Source: Flavobacteriaceae bacterium (GTDB taxonomy: Bacteria > Bacteroidota > Bacteroidia > Flavobacteriales > Flavobacteriaceae). Taken from it: 15,556 nt of DNA. The stretch is taken from the NCBI GenBank assembly GCA_002687665.1, contig NZAX01000023.1, positions 7,072 to 22,627 on the forward strand, read 5' to 3'. The first letter of the stretch is position 1; each line of letters opens with the position of its first letter. Positions 13,622-15,556 of the stretch are shown piece after piece. The notes beneath the pieces were generated by a model. That model had not been told where the DNA came from, did no database searches, and was given only the letters and a program-made list of their open reading frames with translations. The translations under genes and the position numbers were made by a program.

Positions 13622-15556
13622 ATGGATTACGATTTTTTGCAAATTGAAAAAAAGTGGCAACACATTTGGTCGACCAAAAAAACCTTTAAAGCAGATAGCC
13701 AAAGTCACAAACCCAAGTATTATGTATTGGATATGTTTCCCTACCCCTCTGGGGCAGGTCTCCATGTTGGGCATCCCTTAGGATACATTGGCAGTGATAT
13801 CATCGCACGATTCAAAAGGCATTCAGGATTCAATGTTTTACACCCACAGGGCTATGATTCCTTTGGACTTCCGGCAGAGCAGTATGCCATTCAGACTGGA
13901 CAGCATCCCTCCAAAACTACTACTTCTAACATCAACAAATACCGTCAGCAACTCGATCGAATGGGATTTTCTTTTGATTGGGACCGCGAGGTGCGGACCT
14001 CTGAACCAAACTACTACAAATGGACACAGTGGATATTCCTAAAATTATTTGATTCCTATTACGATATTGAGGCCGATAAAGCGGTTCCTGTGTCTGAATT
14101 GATCTTCAGGTTTAAAAAAGAGGGGAATATCAACGTGCAAGCTCACTGCGATAAAGACACACCTGTTTTCAGTGCCCTTGAGTGGAATGCTTTTGACCAT
14201 GAACAACAGCAAAAAGTCTTGTTGTTTTATCGACTCACTTATTTGTCTGAGACCCAGGTCAACTGGTGTCCTGCTTTGGGAACTGTATTGGCCAATGACG
14301 AAATTGTAAATGGAGTATCAGAGCGAGGAGGTTATGCTGTTACCAAAAAGAGGATGCGTCAGTGGAGTATGCGGATTGGTGCCTATGCAAATAGACTTCT
14401 ATTGGGTTTGGATGAATTAGATTGGCCGGATTCACTCAAAGAAATGCAAAGGAACTGGATTGGTAAATCTAGAGGGGCCTGTATTTATTTTGAAGTTGAA
14501 AACCACCCTGAAAAATTGGAGGTTTTTACCACTCGCCCCGATACTATTTTTGGAGTTACCTACATGACACTGGCCCCAGAGCACGAGTTGGTCTCAAAAA
14601 TCACTAGTCCGGAGCAGCAAAAAGCAGTATCTGACTATATCGCAATAGTTGCTCAGAAATCTGATCGTGAACGTCAAGCCGATGTCAAGTTAATCAGTGG
14701 AGTGTTTACAGGAGCTCATGCCCTTCATCCCTTTACCGGTGTGCCCATTCCCATTTGGATAGGGGAATATGTATTGGCTAGTTATGGGACTGGAGCGGTA
14801 ATGGCAGTCCCTTGTGGTGACCAAAGAGACTTTGATTTCGCCACTCATTTTAATTTACCCATCATCAATATATTCGATGGTGTTGACATATCCGAAGGGG
14901 CTTTTACCGATAAGGGAAAGGTTAAATTGATCCATTCCGACTTTTTAAATGGTTTGGATTATAAAGCAGCATTGGATCGAGTAATTACTGCATTGGAATC
15001 TAAAAACTATGGTAAAGGTGCAGTAAATTTCAGACTCAGAGATGCAATTTTTAGCCGACAAAGATATTGGGGCGAACCCATTCCAATTTACTTTAAGGGC
15101 GATATTCCAATACCTTTAAAAGAGCAACACCTACCCCTTGAGCTTCCAAGAGTAGAAAAGTACCTCCCTACTGAGGAAGGAAAGCCCCCATTGGGCAATG
15201 CCAAGATTTGGGCTTGGGATGAAATCAATGAAGAAGTGGTTTCTAATGACCGCATCGACCACCAATTCGTATTTCCACTGGAACTCAATACTATGCCCGG
15301 TTGGGCAGGAAGTTCTTGGTATTTTAACCGCTATATGGATGCCCAAAACCAAAAGGAGTGGGTAGCCCCTAAGGCTTTGGACTACTGGAGAGAAGTAGAT
15401 TTTTATATGGGTGGAAGTGAGCATGCGACAGGACACCTTTTATATTCTAGGTTTTGGCAAAAAGTACTTTTTGATTTGGGATATGTAAAAACAAACGAAT
15501 ACGCTAAAAAGTTGGTTAATCAAGGAATGATTTTAGGAAATTCTGCTTTTGTATAT
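13622..15556 (+). CDS. leuS: Leucyl-tRNA synthetase (LeuRS), 3' end outside the window
   Basis: This class I enzyme charges tRNA-Leu and hydrolyses mischarged products. The frame is open from ATG 13622 to the window edge, giving 645 residues of an expected 900 or more. FPYPSGAGLHVGHPLG holds the HIGH-type motif HVGH (48-51). RNWIGKSRG (277-285) leads into the CP1 editing domain, with TTRPDTIFG (303-311) and VPCGDQRDFDFA (396-407). In the latter, D400 and D403 match the E. coli editing aspartates D342 and D345. RDAIFSRQRYWGEP (473-486) and MPGWAGSSWYFNRYMD (558-573) belong to the returning catalytic core. The KMSKS loop, anticodon-binding domain and C-terminal domain lie beyond the window. Compared with E. 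coli there are about 60 extra residues at roughly 146-205. The CWRC zinc-knuckle cysteines are replaced by SERGG (233-237). No frameshift is seen. Confidence 0.98.
   Translation, partial: MDYDFLQIEKKWQHIWSTKKTFKADSQSHKPKYYVLDMFPYPSGAGLHVGHPLGYIGSDIIARFKRHSGFNVLHPQGYDSFGLPAEQYAIQTGQHPSKTTTSNINKYRQQLDRMGFSFDWDREVRTSEPNYYKWTQWIFLKLFDSYYDIEADKAVPVSELIFRFKKEGNINVQAHCDKDTPVFSALEWNAFDHEQQQKVLLFYRLTYLSETQVNWCPALGTVLANDEIVNGVSERGGYAVTKKRMRQWSMRIGAYANRLLLGLDELDWPDSLKEMQRNWIGKSRGACIYFEVENHPEKLEVFTTRPDTIFGVTYMTLAPEHELVSKITSPEQQKAVSDYIAIVAQKSDRERQADVKLISGVFTGAHALHPFTGVPIPIWIGEYVLASYGTGAVMAVPCGDQRDFDFATHFNLPIINIFDGVDISEGAFTDKGKVKLIHSDFLNGLDYKAALDRVITALESKNYGKGAVNFRLRDAIFSRQRYWGEPIPIYFKGDIPIPLKEQHLPLELPRVEKYLPTEEGKPPLGNAKIWAWDEINEEVVSNDRIDHQFVFPLELNTMPGWAGSSWYFNRYMDAQNQKEWVAPKALDYWREVDFYMGGSEHATGHLLYSRFWQKVLFDLGYVKTNEYAKKLVNQGMILGNSAFVY

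Noticed and set aside
15131..15436. 101-codon open frame on the minus strand inside leuS
   Set aside because: The + strand here encodes intact LeuRS motifs, so this is a shadow frame.
1..15556. Mobile elements, CRISPR arrays, defence or biosynthetic clusters
   Set aside because: No transposase, integrase, terminal repeats, spaced direct repeats or toxin-antitoxin-like pairs were seen; all genes belong to known core families or are small conserved unknowns.

Overview
The window is ordinary core-genome DNA from a member of the Bacteroidota. A Cytophagales/Flammeovirgaceae-like or flavobacterial relative is my best guess, but the sequence does not settle the order. Four things point to the phylum. 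The base composition is AT-rich. Shine-Dalgarno sites are largely absent. Several upstream gaps carry octamers matching the Bacteroidota -7 promoter element TAnnTTTG. The gene content includes the ftsX / DUF3098 / uppP / truB cluster and a LeuRS with a Bacteroidota-type N-terminal insertion. I found no IS element, phage gene, CRISPR array, tRNA, rRNA or riboswitch, and no pseudogene.

Layout from left to right: a small outer-membrane beta-barrel gene (+ strand, 20-700) meets rpoN tail to tail with no bases between the two stop codons. From rpoN to ftsX (701-13503) all twelve genes lie on the minus strand. In their transcription order they are ftsX, a DUF3098 gene, uppP and truB; then nadA, nadB and nadC; then pyrH, frr and an RND/MMPL-family membrane protein; then asnS and rpoN. 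leuS is divergent from ftsX on the + strand, starts at 13622 and is cut by the window end after 645 codons. No stretch of more than about 300 bases lacks a gene; the largest gap is the 118-bp ftsX-leuS region.

How the genes work together: nadABC is a complete aspartate-to-nicotinate-mononucleotide route. ftsX/DUF3098/uppP/truB joins a divisome component, a small two-helix membrane protein, the recycling phosphatase of the undecaprenyl carrier and a tRNA-modifying enzyme. pyrH/frr is the common UMP kinase/ribosome recycling factor pair. asnS and leuS charge tRNAs. rpoN supplies sigma-54, but no enhancer-binding activator or convincing -24/-12 site is visible here.

I did not find an undescribed multi-gene system. 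The most useful leads are modest: the uncharacterised DUF3098 protein between ftsX and uppP, the unassigned barrel protein abutting rpoN, an RND protein with an acidic pair in only one half, and a non-ATG start for nadC inside nadB.
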